Of a DNA stretch of 64,000 nucleotides, positions 55,238 through 64,000 are shown piece by piece. Location of the stretch: positions 496,001-560,000 of the forward strand of contig CAVOUI010000009.1 of assembly GCA_963699525.1 (NCBI GenBank), in the 5' to 3' direction. Both the position numbers and the translations under genes were made by a program. This DNA is from SG8-41 sp963699525 (GTDB lineage Bacteria > Pseudomonadota > Gammaproteobacteria > Burkholderiales > SG8-41). The notes below the pieces were generated by a model. The model was not told the DNA's origin, made no database searches, and saw only the letters and a program-made list of their open reading frames with translations. Within the stretch, counting starts at the first letter, position 1, and each line of letters begins with the position of its first letter.

Positions 55238-56247
55238 TCAGAGCCGCACGGTCCTGCCCGACTTCGCGGACTTCAGGATCGCCTCGAACACCGCGACGCC
55301 GTGCTCCTCGTCGCCGCCCGCCACGGCGAGCGGGCGCCGCGCCTCCGCCGCGCGCGCGAAGTGCTCCAGCTCGGCGCGCTCGGTGCTGATCTGGGGGAAC
55401 GTGAGCACCTGCGGCTTCCGGTGGGCCCACAGGTTCTGCTCGTCCAGCAGGCACGTCTTCATCTGCCAGGTCGTCAGGTGCTCGACGTCGCCCACCTCCA
55501 CCCAGCCCTTCGAGCCGAAGACCTGCATGCGCCAGGTTTCCGCCGTGGCGATCACGGTCCCGAGATAGCCGCTCGCGCCGCTCCTGAAGCGGAACAGCAT
55601 CGAAGTGGTGTCATCCAGGCCATGGCGAAGCACCCGGCGCGCGCTCTGGGCGTGCACCGAGCCGATCCGCCCGGCGAGATAGAGAAAGGCATCCACCACG
55701 TGCACGCCGCGCCCCGTCATGCCGCCGGCCGGGTCCTTCCTCACGCGCCTGGCGCCAGTGACCTGCCGGGAAGCGGTAGGCGCTCGGTCCGCAGAAATTG
55801 CCCTCCAGGTGCAGCAGCTTCCCGAGGCGGCCGTCCTCCACCATCCTGCGGATTTCCTGGAGCGCGGGCTGGAAGCGCCAGTTGTAGCCCACCCCGAGCG
55901 TGACTCCTGGCCTTCGCGCAGGCGCGCAGCGCCGCCGCCGCGCTGCGTGCCGTCAGCGCGAGCGGCTTTTCGGTGAAGACGTGCCTGCCTGCCTTCGCCG
56001 CGGCGACGATCTGCTGCGCGTGCAGGGTGTGCGGCGTGGCGAGCACCACCGCGTCCACCCTTGGATCCGCGAGCGCCTTCTCGTACGAGTCGTAAAGCGG
56101 AAAACCTTTCTCGACGGCAAAGTCCCTGGCCTTGGCCACGTCGCGCAGGGCCCCCGCGACAAAGTGGATCGCGTCGCTCTTGCCCTGAACGCTGTTGACG
56201 AGATTCCGGCCCCAGCGCCCCAGGCCGATGATGGCTGCGCGGATCAT
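55238..56247 (-). CDS. Gfo/Idh/MocA-family oxidoreductase (two frameshifts)
   Basis: NAD(P)-dependent oxidoreductase, about 335 residues after correction. ATG at 56247 after AGGTG. N-terminal MIRAAIIGLGRWGRNLVNSV and the family hallmark EKPLA in GRHVFTEKPLALTARSA. The C-terminal domain has GVGYNWRFQPALQEIRRMV, then PAGGMTGRGVHVVDAFLYLAG. The frame changes at about 55908 (one extra A in the coding strand) and about 55740 (one extra base). Both are repaired by removing single bases. It starts 8 bp downstream of the gamma-glutamyltransferase stop and is cotranscribed with it. The sugar-like or other substrate cannot be inferred. Confidence 0.85.
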
Positions 56248-56255
56248 CGCACCTG

Positions 56256-57843
56256 TCAGCGAACGTCGTCTTCGCTTACGGCGCCGGACCAGGGAGACAT
56301 CACGTCCGTTGCCCCGAAGTTCTCGCCGCGGCCTCTCGGGTCGCGAAGGACTGCGCTCGGGCAGGCGTAGTTCGTGGGGTAGACCACCAGCTCGTTCAGG
56401 CGGATCGGGAATTTCTTCTCGAGCGCCCTGCGCACCGCCAGCGACATCCGCGTGTCGACCGCCACGTAATCGCCCTCGCTCGCGTCGATGCGCGGATGGT
56501 GAAACGCATCCTCCAGGTACATGCCGTGATCGACCAGGAACGATGAGATCTGCAGCACGGCCGGGAAGATCTTGCGGCCGCCGGACGCGCCGATGGCGAA
56601 CCACGGCTTCCCGCCGCGAAGCGCGATCACGGGGCACATGTTGGTGAGCGGGCGTTTTCCGGGCGCGATGGCATTCGGAGTTCCCGGGCGCGGATCGAAC
56701 CACATGATGCCGTTGTTCATGAGGATGCCCGTGGACGGCAGCACCACCTTCGAGCCGAACACCGAGAGCAGCGTCTGGGTGAGCGCGACCATGTTGCCGT
56801 GGCGGTCGATCACGTTGAGATGCGTGGTGGTGGAGGGATCGCGCCGGTCGGCCGTCTCGCCCATCGTCGCGAGCCGCTCGGCGTACGCCTGCCGCAGCGC
56901 GTTCGCATAGGCAATGAAGGCATCCGCGTGCGGCCCGTTGCGGCGGAAGCGCGCGTCGCGCAGTGCGTCGAGGGCGCGCAGCATGCTGGGGCCGGCGGTG
57001 AGGCCCGGCGCAAGTGCGACCCGCGCCCCGTGGTAGTCGGTCGCCAGCGGCTCGACGACCCGCGCGCGGTAGGCGCGCAGGTCTTCGGCATTCAGGACCC
57101 CACCCGCCGCCTTCGACGTCCTTCACGATGGCGGCCGCGATCTCGCCCTCGTAGAAGTCGCGGCGTCCGGCGCGGGCGAGCTGCGCGAGCGTGCCCGCCA
57201 GTCCTTTGAGCTTCAACCGTTCCAGCGGCGCCCCCGGCGCGGTGACCGGCGGAAAGCCGCCCGGAAGCCAGATGTCTCGCGTCACCGGGTAGCGCGCGAG
57301 CTCCTTCGCCATCGTGGCGACCTTGAGCGTGAGAAACCAGTCCGCCGCGATACCCGTTTCCGCCAGCTCGATCGCCGGCTGCATGACCGCGGCGAGCTTC
57401 ATCGTGCCGAATCGCTCCAGCGCGAGCCCCAGCCCGTCCACATGGCCGGGCACGGCGAAGGAGAGCGGGCCGTGCACGTTGCGATCGTCCTTGACCGCCG
57501 GCCAGTTGAAGAGATCGCGCGAGGTGGCGCCGCGGCCTACCAGTGGAAAGGCGGAAGGATCCAGTGAGCGTGGCGAAATCGGCCCGAAATCGACTACTGC
57601 GACGCGCCCCTGCTTCGCCGAGTAGACCAGCATGAATCCGATTCCGCCCAGGCCGCTGTTCCACGGCTCCACCGCGGCGAGCGCAAAGCCCGTCGTGACT
57701 GCCGCGTCCACTGCATTGCCGCCGGCCGCGAGCACGCGCGCGCCGGCTTCCCCGGCAACGCGGTTCTGCGTCGCGACGATGCCGCGGCGCGAGCGCGCGA
57801 GCGGCTTGCGCACGTGCCAGTTTTGTACGCGGTGATCGGACAT
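56256..57843 (-). CDS. Gamma-glutamyltransferase family protein (one frameshift)
   Basis: N-terminal nucleophile hydrolase that transfers or hydrolyses gamma-glutamyl groups; about 528 residues after correction. N-terminal block RRGIVATQNRVAGEAGARVLAAGGNAVDAAV. The autoprocessing and nucleophile threonine lies in STTTHLNVIDRHGNMVALTQT. The small subunit continues VFGSKVVLPSTGILMNNGIM and ANAIAPGKRP-like residues, with ASGGRKIFPAVLQ. One extra T near 57105 breaks the large subunit; the repaired join reads VEGGGGVLNAEDLRAYRARVV. No signal peptide is apparent, unlike periplasmic Ggt, so a cytoplasmic member of the family is likely. It is divergent from the deacetylase-fold gene with only 32 bp between. 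Confidence 0.88.
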
Positions 57844-57875
57844 GCTAATCTGGCCCCAATCATAGCGAAAAACCC

Positions 57876-58712
57876 ATGGGCAAACGACACATCGTCTGCC
57901 TCACTTTCGACTTCGACGCGATCTCCGGCTTCATCGCGCGCGGCCTGACCTCGCCGTCGTGGATCTCGCGGGGGGAGTTCGGGCCGCGGGCCGGGGCGCC
58001 GCGCGTGCTCGCGCTGCTGAAGAAGTACGGCATCCGGAGCACCTGGTTCATCCCCGGCCATACCATCGAGACCTACCCGCGGGCGTGCGAATCCGTGCTC
58101 GCCGCCGGCCACGAGATCGCGCACCATGGCTGGACGCATCGGCCGCCCGCAAGCCTGACGCACGAGGAGGAAGAGGGCGAGCTCGTACGTGGCAACGACG
58201 CGATCAGGAAGCTGACGGGCCACCCGGCCCGCGGTTACCGCTCGCCCTCATGGGATCTCTCGCCGCACTCCGTGGGGCTCCTCCTCAAGAACGGCTTTCT
58301 CTACGACAGCAGCTTGATGGGCGACGATTACACGCCCTATTACGCGCGGCACGGAGATATCATCGAGCTCGAGAAGCCGGCCGCGTTCGGGAAGGAGACA
58401 ACGCTGGTGGAGATGCCGATTCACTGGGCCGCCGACGACGCGCCGCACTTCGAGTACGTGCGCACCGAGACGACCTTCCGGCAAGGCCTGATGAATGCCA
58501 ACGCGGTGGGCGAGAACTGGATCGGGGATTTCCTGTTCATGCGCGACACCGTGGATTGGGGCGTGCTGACCTACACCTGCCACCCCTACGTCATCGGGCG
58601 CGGCGCGCGCATGCTGATGCTCGAGCGCGTGATCCGCGCTGCCGCGGACAACGGCGCGGCGTTCCTCACGATGGAGGAAGCCGCGAAGGAGTTTCAGGAG
58701 CGCGCCGCGTAA
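57876..58712 (+). CDS. Polysaccharide deacetylase (NodB)-fold hydrolase
   Basis: Protein of 278 residues with no signal peptide. NodB-fold metal motifs: TFDFDAISG near the N-terminus (Asp ligand) and HEIAHHGWTHRPP (His ligands), then RGYRSPSWDLSPHSVGLL. The pattern SPSWISRGEFGPRAGAPRVL with STWFIPGHTIETYP is that of the cytoplasmic PgdA/HP0310-like and PuuE/cyclic-imide-hydrolase branch, not secreted chitin deacetylases. Its neighbours are gamma-glutamyltransferase and a Gfo/Idh gene on the other strand, so small amide or imide substrates are as likely as peptidoglycan. Substrate unresolved. Confidence 0.88.
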   Translation: MGKRHIVCLTFDFDAISGFIARGLTSPSWISRGEFGPRAGAPRVLALLKKYGIRSTWFIPGHTIETYPRACESVLAAGHEIAHHGWTHRPPASLTHEEEEGELVRGNDAIRKLTGHPARGYRSPSWDLSPHSVGLLLKNGFLYDSSLMGDDYTPYYARHGDIIELEKPAAFGKETTLVEMPIHWAADDAPHFEYVRTETTFRQGLMNANAVGENWIGDFLFMRDTVDWGVLTYTCHPYVIGRGARMLMLERVIRAAADNGAAFLTMEEAAKEFQERAA

Positions 58713-58736
58713 CTCCCCGCTCCATTGTTTAGGGAG

Positions 58737-58785
58737 CGCCGCGCATAACTCCCCTCTCCATTTGGGAGAGGGTTAGGGTGAGGGA
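58737..58785. repeat. Intergenic hairpin repeat
   Basis: AACTCCCCTCTCC-ATTT-GGGAGAGGGTTAGGGTGAGGGAGCG between the convergent deacetylase-fold gene and RTX2. A shorter related copy (CTCCCCGCTCC...GGGAGCG) lies just upstream at about 58712-58735. It belongs to the same loose family as 23373-23421 and 61452-61495 and could serve as a terminator. Confidence 0.6.
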
Positions 58786-58807
58786 GCGACGAGGAAGCGT
58801 CAGCGCG

Positions 58808-61176
58808 TCAGAGGATGAAGTCGCCGATGTGGACGGTGAGCGTGCTCGAGGCGGCAGCGCCGCTCGCATCCGCTATCGTGTAGTCAAACACGTCATCGGC
58901 GGTGCCACCCTGTGAGAGCACGTCGGTGCCGGCGGCGCCCAGCTGGTAGGTCCAGTCACCCGTATCGGTGAGCATCAGGAAGCCGTAGTCGCCAAAGGCC
59001 AGGTCGCCGAGGCCGTCGGAGTTGCCGTTGACCGCCGTGACGACCAGGCTGTCGCCCAGGTCCGGGTCGGAGTCGTTGGCCAGCAGGTTGCCGGAGATCC
59101 CGCCATTACTCCAGGTGGCTTCGTCGGCCACCGCGACCGGCACGCTATTGCCTCCGCTCCCGCTTCCGCTCGGTCCGCCGGGCCGCTGCCGCCCGCGTCG
59201 TCACGTCCCTGGTGCTCGACGTGTCAGTGCTGGTCAGCGTCGAATGCGCTGCTGGTTACCGTTACCGACGGTCCGCCCGAGTTCCGGGGACAGTGATGGT
59301 GAGTTGCGCCGAGTCGCGTGCCCCCGTGCTCATCCGCGATCGTGTAATTGAATACGTCGACATCACCGCCGTGCCGGCGCGTCGGTCACGGTATAGGCCC
59401 ACTGGCCGTCGTCGGTCATCAGGATGTGGCCGTATTTGCCGTTACGACATACACATCGCCGTCGACATCCTTTCCGCCGAGAGCGGTGACGTTCAGGGTG
59501 TCGCCCTTGTCGGGATCGGTGTCGCCGCTCGCCAGATCGGTGAGCACGTTTCCAGCGGCACCGACGCGTCGTGTTCAGGTCGGCCACGTCGTCCATCGCA
59601 TACCGGGTCATCGTTGACGCCGGTGACGTGGATCGTCACCGTCGCAGGCGCAGAGTCGACCGTCGCCGTCATTCGCGACAAACTGGAACGAGACGTCAGT
59701 GCTGGCGCCCTCGCCCAGGTAATCGTACAGCTGCCTGGATCGAATTGGAAGGTGCCGCTCGGGTGCACCGTGACACCGTCCACCGGCGCGACAAGCTTGT
59801 AGTGACAGATTCTCCTGATCGACATCGTGTCGCAACCAGCTTGTCGTCGAACTACTGAATTCTCGTCTGTCGAAGGCCGAAGCTTCTGCGTTACCGGCGC
59901 GTCGTTCGCGCCGTCGATCGTCACCGATCACTGTCGCCGGCGCCGAATTGACCTTGCCGTCATTGGCGACGTACTGGAACGTCACCGTGCGGCTCTCGCC
60001 GTCGTCGAGCCCCTGGTCCGACGCCAGCGGTGTCACCGAGAACGAGCCGTCCGAGTTGACCGTCACGCCCTCCATCGGATCGACGATGCTGTATAGGTGC
60101 AGCGAGCTCCCCATCCACGTCGGTCGCCACCAGCGTGCCGTTGAACACAGCGTCCTCACCCATCACGCCGCTTTGAGCCTGCGCAACCGGCGCATCGTTC
60201 ACGGCATTGACCGTGAGCATAACCGTGGCGACGTTCGAATCGGACGAGCCATCGTTCGCCTTGAAGGTGAAATGATCGTCGCCGTTGAAGTTGTCTTCCG
60301 GCGTGTAGGTAGTAGCTTCCGTCCTCGTGCAGCACCAGCTTGCCGTGTGCCGGGCCGCTGACGACGCTGTACTTGGAGCGCGTCGCTATTCCGGGTCGGT
60401 GGCCACGAGCTTGCCGGCAATGATCCGTGTCTTCATCACCCCACGCGGCGCCATTGCTGGCCACCGGCCCGCTACCGCCTACACCGATGAAGTCGTTCGG
60501 CAGTGAGCTTCAGGCCGCGCGCGTCGAGCAGCTCGATCTTGAGGTCGGCCTTGGCATTGCCGTATACGTCGGCATAGAATAGTGGTGCTGCAGCCCGAGT
60601 TTGAGTACCAGACTGCATTCGCCATGGCGGTTTTGCCCGCCCAGGCGAGATTCAGTGAGCCGAGCAGGGCGGTAGAGGTCGATCTTGTCCTTGCCCTGCG
60701 TGAAATCGACGATGCGGTCCCACGCGGCCAAGATTGGAGTCCGCTGCGCTGAGGTACTGGAAGATGTCGTTACCCGAGCCGCCGACCAGCAAGTCCGCGC
60801 CCGCCCCGCCGGCCAGGACGTCGTTGCCACTGTCTCCGAAGAGCCTGTCGCTGCCGTCCCCGCCGCTGAGGACATCGTTGCCGTTTCCGCCATCGAGAAT
60901 GTCCGCGCCGTTGCCGCCAAACATGAGGTCGTTGCCGGCGCCGCCGGAGAGCAGGTCGTTGCCATTGCCGCCGTCGAGGACGTCGTTACCGCTGCCCCCG
61001 AGAAGCAGGTCGTTCCCGTTGCCGCCGTTGAGCGTGTCAGCGCCGCTGCCCCCGAGGAGCAGGTCATTCCCGTTCAAGCCGTTCAGCGTGTCGCTGCCGG
61101 CACCGCCCGAAATGAGGTCGGACGAGCCCGTCCCCGAGAGAACGTTGTCGCCGCTATTGCCGTTGATGATGCTCAT
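58808..61176 (-). CDS. RTX2: type I-secreted RTX / cadherin-like repeat protein (many frameshifts)
   Basis: Secreted calcium-binding protein of about 790 residues, the probable cargo of the adjacent exporter. ATG at 61176 after GGTGA. Residues 1 to about 125 are perfect RTX nonapeptides (GGNGNDLLLGGSGADTLNG pattern). A serralysin-C-like block with WDRIVDFTQGKDKIDL follows across a frame change near 60720, then several tandem-95/VCBS-type domains in alternating frames (for example SDGSFSVTPLASDQGLDDGE and LANDSDPDLGDSLVVTAVNG). The C-terminus ends VHIGDFIL. An acidic residue followed by three hydrophobic residues at the very end is a known type I secretion motif of the PrtB/lipase class. Between 59150 and 60720 I count changes of frame every 100-300 bp, so the middle is unreliable. 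It is paralogous to RTX1. Confidence 0.8.
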
Positions 61177-61240
61177 GATTTTTCACCGTGTTTATCAACA
61201 GGTTGGCCCGTTTTGGGCAATATCGTCGGGGCCATATCCC

Positions 61241-61255
61241 GCAACATCCGTGCCA
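61241..61255 (-). promoter_or_regulatory. Sigma-54 (RpoN) promoter of RTX2
   Basis: On the minus strand TGGCACGGATGTTGC matches the RpoN consensus TGGCACG-N4-TTGC at every fixed position, with correct spacing between the GG and GC doublets. The predicted start is about 12 bp downstream, giving a leader of roughly 55 nt to the RTX2 ATG at 61176. This implies control by an enhancer-binding activator. None is encoded in the window. Confidence 0.75.
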
Positions 61256-61650
61256 TGTTTTCTGGCGACTGGTCGGAATGCCGGAAATCTCGATAATTGA
61301 TTGAAAGAAAACGGCTTTTATGGGTCGGAGCCGGCGCGCGAAAAGCGCGAAAAAAGTCACACCAAAAAACGGCGCGGCCGAGCCGTTCATGACATCTCGA
61401 CAGGAGGGTCTCCAAGCGTGAAGTTGTTCACGCTATTGAGGGCCGGGAATCACCCCTCATCCCCACCCTTCTCCCGAGCGGAGAAGGGAGAGACTTCCCC
61501 GTTTACGTGGGCAGGATGTAGACAGTCCCCTCCTGCCCGAGGGTGAGCCGGGAATTCGAGGAGCATGTCTCCGAGCGGCGAACGACCGCCGCGATGCAGC
61601 GCGGCGGGACGGGCGGGGTGTCTGCGGGCGTGGGGTGGTGGAGTAGGGGG
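61256..61650. other. Intergenic region between HlyD-type adaptor and the RTX2 promoter
   Basis: No coding region is supported. The region contains a small perfect inverted repeat AGCGTGAA-GTTG-TTCACGCT (61415-61434). It also holds a hairpin repeat at about 61452-61495 with stem CCCTTCTCC/GGAGAAGGG (61466-61474 and 61480-61488), which probably terminates the exporter transcript. Sequence upstream of the sigma-54 promoter could carry activator sites, but I cannot identify one. Confidence 0.5.
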
Positions 61651-62985
61651 CTACTGCTCCCGCATCGAGCGCTGCAGGAATCCCAGGATCGGGTCGAGGA
61701 GGTATTGCAGGGCGTTCCGGGACGTGGTCTGGATGAAGACCTCGGCCGGCATTCCCGCCTGGAGCTTGAGATCGCCCGCCTTGTGCAGCGCCTCGGGCGA
61801 GACGCGCACGTGCACCGCGTAATAGGGGGCGTTGGTCGTCTTGTCCACCAGGCGGTCGGCCGAGACGTAGACGACCTTGCCCTCGACGGTCGGCGTGATG
61901 CGCTGGCGGAACGCGGTCAGGCGGACGTCGGCCGGGGAATCGATCTTGACGTAGTTCACGTCCTCGGGGCGCACCCGCGCTTCCACGAGGAGGTCGGGGT
62001 TCTCGGGGACGATGTCGAGGATCGGCTCACGCGGCGCGATCACCGCGCCGACCGAGGTGACCTTCAGGTCCACGACCTCGCCGGAGGCGGGTGCCGTGAT
62101 GCGCTGCCGCTGCTCGGCGTCCAGCGCGGGGCGCAGCTTCTCGCGCAAGTCGAAAATCGCCGCGGAGGACTGCCGCAGCTCGTTGGAGGCCTCTTGGGCG
62201 AAGGTACTGCGCAGTGTCTCGGCCCGCAACTCGAGGTCCGAGACCTTCCCCTGCGCCCGGGCGAGCTCCGCGGCCCCTTCGGCCTGCCGGGACTCCTGCT
62301 GCGCGACCTCGCGCTGCAGAACCAGCAGCCGCGTCTTGCTCACGAAGCCCTCTTTCGCGAGCGACATGTTCTGCGCGAGTTCGTCGCGCTGGTGCTTGAT
62401 CGCCTGCGCGTCGGCCTTCAGCTGTGCCTGGCGCGCCTTGATCTCGTCGCGTGCCTCCCGCGCCTGGTTGCGGAGGAGGGCGATCTGGTTCGTCAGCGCT
62501 TCGCGCCGCACGCGGAACACTGAACTTTCATGCTTCAGCAGCTCCACCACCCGCGGGTCCGAGCTCCGTTGCATGAGCTCGGCCGGGAAGGCAATCTCGG
62601 CCGCGCCCGTTTGCTCTGCCGAAAGCCGCGCGGCTTTGGCGAGCTCCGCGTCGAGCTGCGTGCGCACCGCCTCGTTACCAGCGTCCACGCGCACGTCCCG
62701 CAGCAGGATCAGCGTCTGCCCGGCCTTGACCTTGCTGCCGTCGCGCACCAGGATCTCGCCGACGATGCCACCCTCCTGGTGCTGCACCGTCTTGCGGTTC
62801 ATGTCCACCTTGACCTGCCCGGGGCCGATCACCGCGCCCGACAGCGGCGCGAGCCATACCCAGATGAAGATGGCAACGATGAGCGTCAGGCTACCCACGA
62901 TCCCGGCGCGGATGAGCGGCCACGGTTCTCCGGCGCGCTCGACGTCGAGGGCGGGAAGGATGAGGTCACGTAGCGTGTTGGCCAT
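61651..62985 (-). CDS. Type I secretion membrane fusion protein, HlyD/PrtE family
   Basis: Periplasmic adaptor linking the ABC exporter to a TolC-type outer-membrane channel; 444 residues. Short cytoplasmic N-terminus, one membrane helix (about 26-46, GIVGSLTLIVAIFIWVWLAPL), first half of the lipoyl/barrel region (VQHQEGGIVGEILVRDGSKVKAGQTL), and a long alpha-helical hairpin (about 95-280). The second half returns as ITAPASGEVVDLKVTSVGAVIAPREPI. The C-terminus LLDPILGFLQRSMREQ is typical of the family. It is 6 bp downstream of the exporter gene. No outer-membrane factor gene is visible in the window. Confidence 0.95.
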   Translation of the reverse strand: MANTLRDLILPALDVERAGEPWPLIRAGIVGSLTLIVAIFIWVWLAPLSGAVIGPGQVKVDMNRKTVQHQEGGIVGEILVRDGSKVKAGQTLILLRDVRVDAGNEAVRTQLDAELAKAARLSAEQTGAAEIAFPAELMQRSSDPRVVELLKHESSVFRVRREALTNQIALLRNQAREARDEIKARQAQLKADAQAIKHQRDELAQNMSLAKEGFVSKTRLLVLQREVAQQESRQAEGAAELARAQGKVSDLELRAETLRSTFAQEASNELRQSSAAIFDLREKLRPALDAEQRQRITAPASGEVVDLKVTSVGAVIAPREPILDIVPENPDLLVEARVRPEDVNYVKIDSPADVRLTAFRQRITPTVEGKVVYVSADRLVDKTTNAPYYAVHVRVSPEALHKAGDLKLQAGMPAEVFIQTTSRNALQYLLDPILGFLQRSMREQ

Positions 62986-62991
62986 GAAATC

Positions 62992-64000
62992 CTAGGCTTT
63001 GGGCTGGATCTGCCCCGCGACAACGGCCGGCTGGCCCGCGGGACTCCGCGCGAGGCGCGCGAGGACTTCCGACGGCGGGCCCATCTTCTGGACGGCGCCG
63101 TCATGCAGCACGAGGATCTGGTCCATCACGGTGAGAAGCCTGCTGCGGTGCGTGACGATGACGAGCGTCACGCCCTCGGCCTTCATGCGCCGGATCGCCT
63201 CGATCAACGCTCCCTCGCCCTCGGCGTCCAGGTTCGAGTTGGGCTCATCGAGCACGACCAGCCGGGGGCTGCCGTAGAGCGCGCGAGCGAGCGCGACGCG
63301 CTGGCGCTGTCCCGCGGAAAGGAAGGCTCCGCCTTCGCCGATGGGCGTGTCGTATCCCTGTGGCAGGTGCAGGACCATCTCGTGCACGCCGGCCCATTTC
63401 CCCGCCTCGACCACGGCCGTGGAATTCACCTCTCCCATGCGTGCGATGTTCTGGCTCACCGTGCCTGCGAAGAGCTCCACGTCCTGCGGCAGGTAGCCCA
63501 CGTACGGGCCGAGCCGCTGGCGCGGCCAGGAAGAGATGTCGGAATTGTCGAGCCGCACCGTGCCGGAGAGCGGCTTCCACAGGCCCACGATCAGCCGCGC
63601 CAGCGTGGATTTGCCGGCCGCGCTCGGGCCCACGATCGCGAGCGCCTGGCCTGCGTTGAGCCGGAACGACACCTGCTTGATCACCGGGCGCTCCTGTCCG
63701 CGGAACCCGAAGATCGCGCGCTCGACCGCGAGTTCGCCCTTGGGGGCGGGCAGCTCGGTGACCGCCTCGTCGCGCGGCTCCGCGGCGAGCATCTGGTTGA
63801 GCCGCCCATAGGCGCTCCGCGCGTCCACCAGTCCCTTCCAGCCGGCGATCGCGGTCTCGACCGGTGCCAGCGCGCGCCCGAGGAGGATGGTGGCGGCGAT
63901 CATCACGCCCGAAGTCGTAATCTGCTCGATCACGAGCCACGCGCCCGCTGCCAGCATCGCGACCTGCAGAAGCTGGCGCATGAAGCGCGTGGAGCTGGTG
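62992..64000 (-). CDS. Type I secretion ABC exporter (PrtD family), 5' part off right edge
   Basis: C-terminal 330-odd residues of a transmembrane-ATPase fusion. The visible part starts in the last membrane helices (VAMLAAGAWLVIEQITTSGVMIAATILLGRALAP). The nucleotide-binding domain follows: Walker A GPSAAGKST, Q loop YLPQDVELFAGTVSQNIARM, signature LSAGQRQRVALARAL, Walker B LVVLDEPNSNLD and the H loop VIVTHRSRLL. The PrtD/AprD group uses the QDVELF pattern seen here. The frame stays open to the window edge, so the ATG at 63981 is internal and not the start. It is first in the order exporter, adaptor, RTX2. Confidence 0.95.
   Translation of the reverse strand, partial: TSSTRFMRQLLQVAMLAAGAWLVIEQITTSGVMIAATILLGRALAPVETAIAGWKGLVDARSAYGRLNQMLAAEPRDEAVTELPAPKGELAVERAIFGFRGQERPVIKQVSFRLNAGQALAIVGPSAAGKSTLARLIVGLWKPLSGTVRLDNSDISSWPRQRLGPYVGYLPQDVELFAGTVSQNIARMGEVNSTAVVEAGKWAGVHEMVLHLPQGYDTPIGEGGAFLSAGQRQRVALARALYGSPRLVVLDEPNSNLDAEGEGALIEAIRRMKAEGVTLVIVTHRSRLLTVMDQILVLHDGAVQKMGPPSEVLARLARSPAGQPAVVAGQIQPKA

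Noticed and set aside
55188..55903. C-terminal extension of the dadA frame by about 240 codons
   Set aside because: The extension is antisense to the Gfo/Idh gene and begins in a REP-like element. One extra T in 55181-55183 explains loss of the natural stop after FRVNRF.

Overview
This window is high-GC and densely coded. It most likely comes from an uncultured betaproteobacterium. The basis is gene order: tRNA-Leu, tig, clpP, clpX, lon, hupB, tRNA-Val, tRNA-Asp, ppiD, fabI in one block, and mltD, gloB, a methyltransferase, rnhA, dnaQ in another. Both blocks are typical of Betaproteobacteria. This is inference, since no rRNA gene is present.

Layout. 1-3177 (minus) is the 5' part of a large RTX/cadherin-like secreted protein that runs off the left edge. 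3393-5233 holds a symmetric operator-like element, a LuxR/NarL-type response regulator and a convergent HPK7-type histidine kinase. 5449-7956 holds a Ser/Thr kinase with a Sel1-like tail and an unrecognised lipoprotein. 7957-11175 (minus) is a STAND ATPase/TPR regulator with a C-terminal SARP-like winged helix and BTAD domain. Divergent from it is a long fatty-acid operon, 11253-23367: fadE, a PaaG-like isomerase, an HSDL2-like SDR, acyl-CoA ligase, thioesterase, fadL, 3-hydroxyacyl-CoA dehydrogenase/crotonase, thiolase and a chalcone-isomerase-fold protein. 23423-30009 (minus) carries hopanoid precursor genes hpnC, hpnD and hpnE with a PrpF-like isomerase between hpnD and hpnE, then ETF-ubiquinone oxidoreductase (the electron exit for FadE) and a solute-binding protein. 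30114-39681 is the protein quality-control block, with an RpoH-type promoter in front of lon. 39805-46489 is a Dpp/Opp/Yej-type peptide ABC transporter whose two ATPases are joined in frame across a palindromic repeat. 46486-51771 is housekeeping (mltD, gloB, rnhA, dnaQ, nudC). 51783-58712 is mixed accessory content: a truncated GDP-fucose synthase tail, a UDP-glucuronate-epimerase-like gene, an amidohydrolase, tRNA-Val, dadA, a Gfo/Idh oxidoreductase, gamma-glutamyltransferase and a polysaccharide deacetylase-fold gene. 58808-64000 (minus) is a type I secretion locus: a second RTX protein with a consensus sigma-54 promoter, a HlyD-type adaptor and a PrtD-type ABC exporter cut by the right edge.

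How the genes work together. FadL, the ligase, FadE, the hydratase/dehydrogenase, thiolase and ETF-QO form a nearly complete route from exogenous fatty acid to acetyl-CoA and quinol. The STAND-BTAD protein is positioned to regulate it. The PrtD/HlyD exporter probably secretes both RTX proteins. They share an N-terminal RTX block followed by cadherin-like repeats, and RTX2 ends in an acidic-plus-three-hydrophobic C-terminal motif known from type I substrates.

Caution on sequence quality. More than fifteen genes or gene segments are broken by single-base indels, nearly all +1 insertions. Removing one base restores family-typical proteins (ClpX becomes 422 aa, the epimerase with five insertions becomes 335 aa). 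I read these as sequencing errors and annotate the genes as whole. The only clear gene remnant is the fcl tail at 51783-51938.
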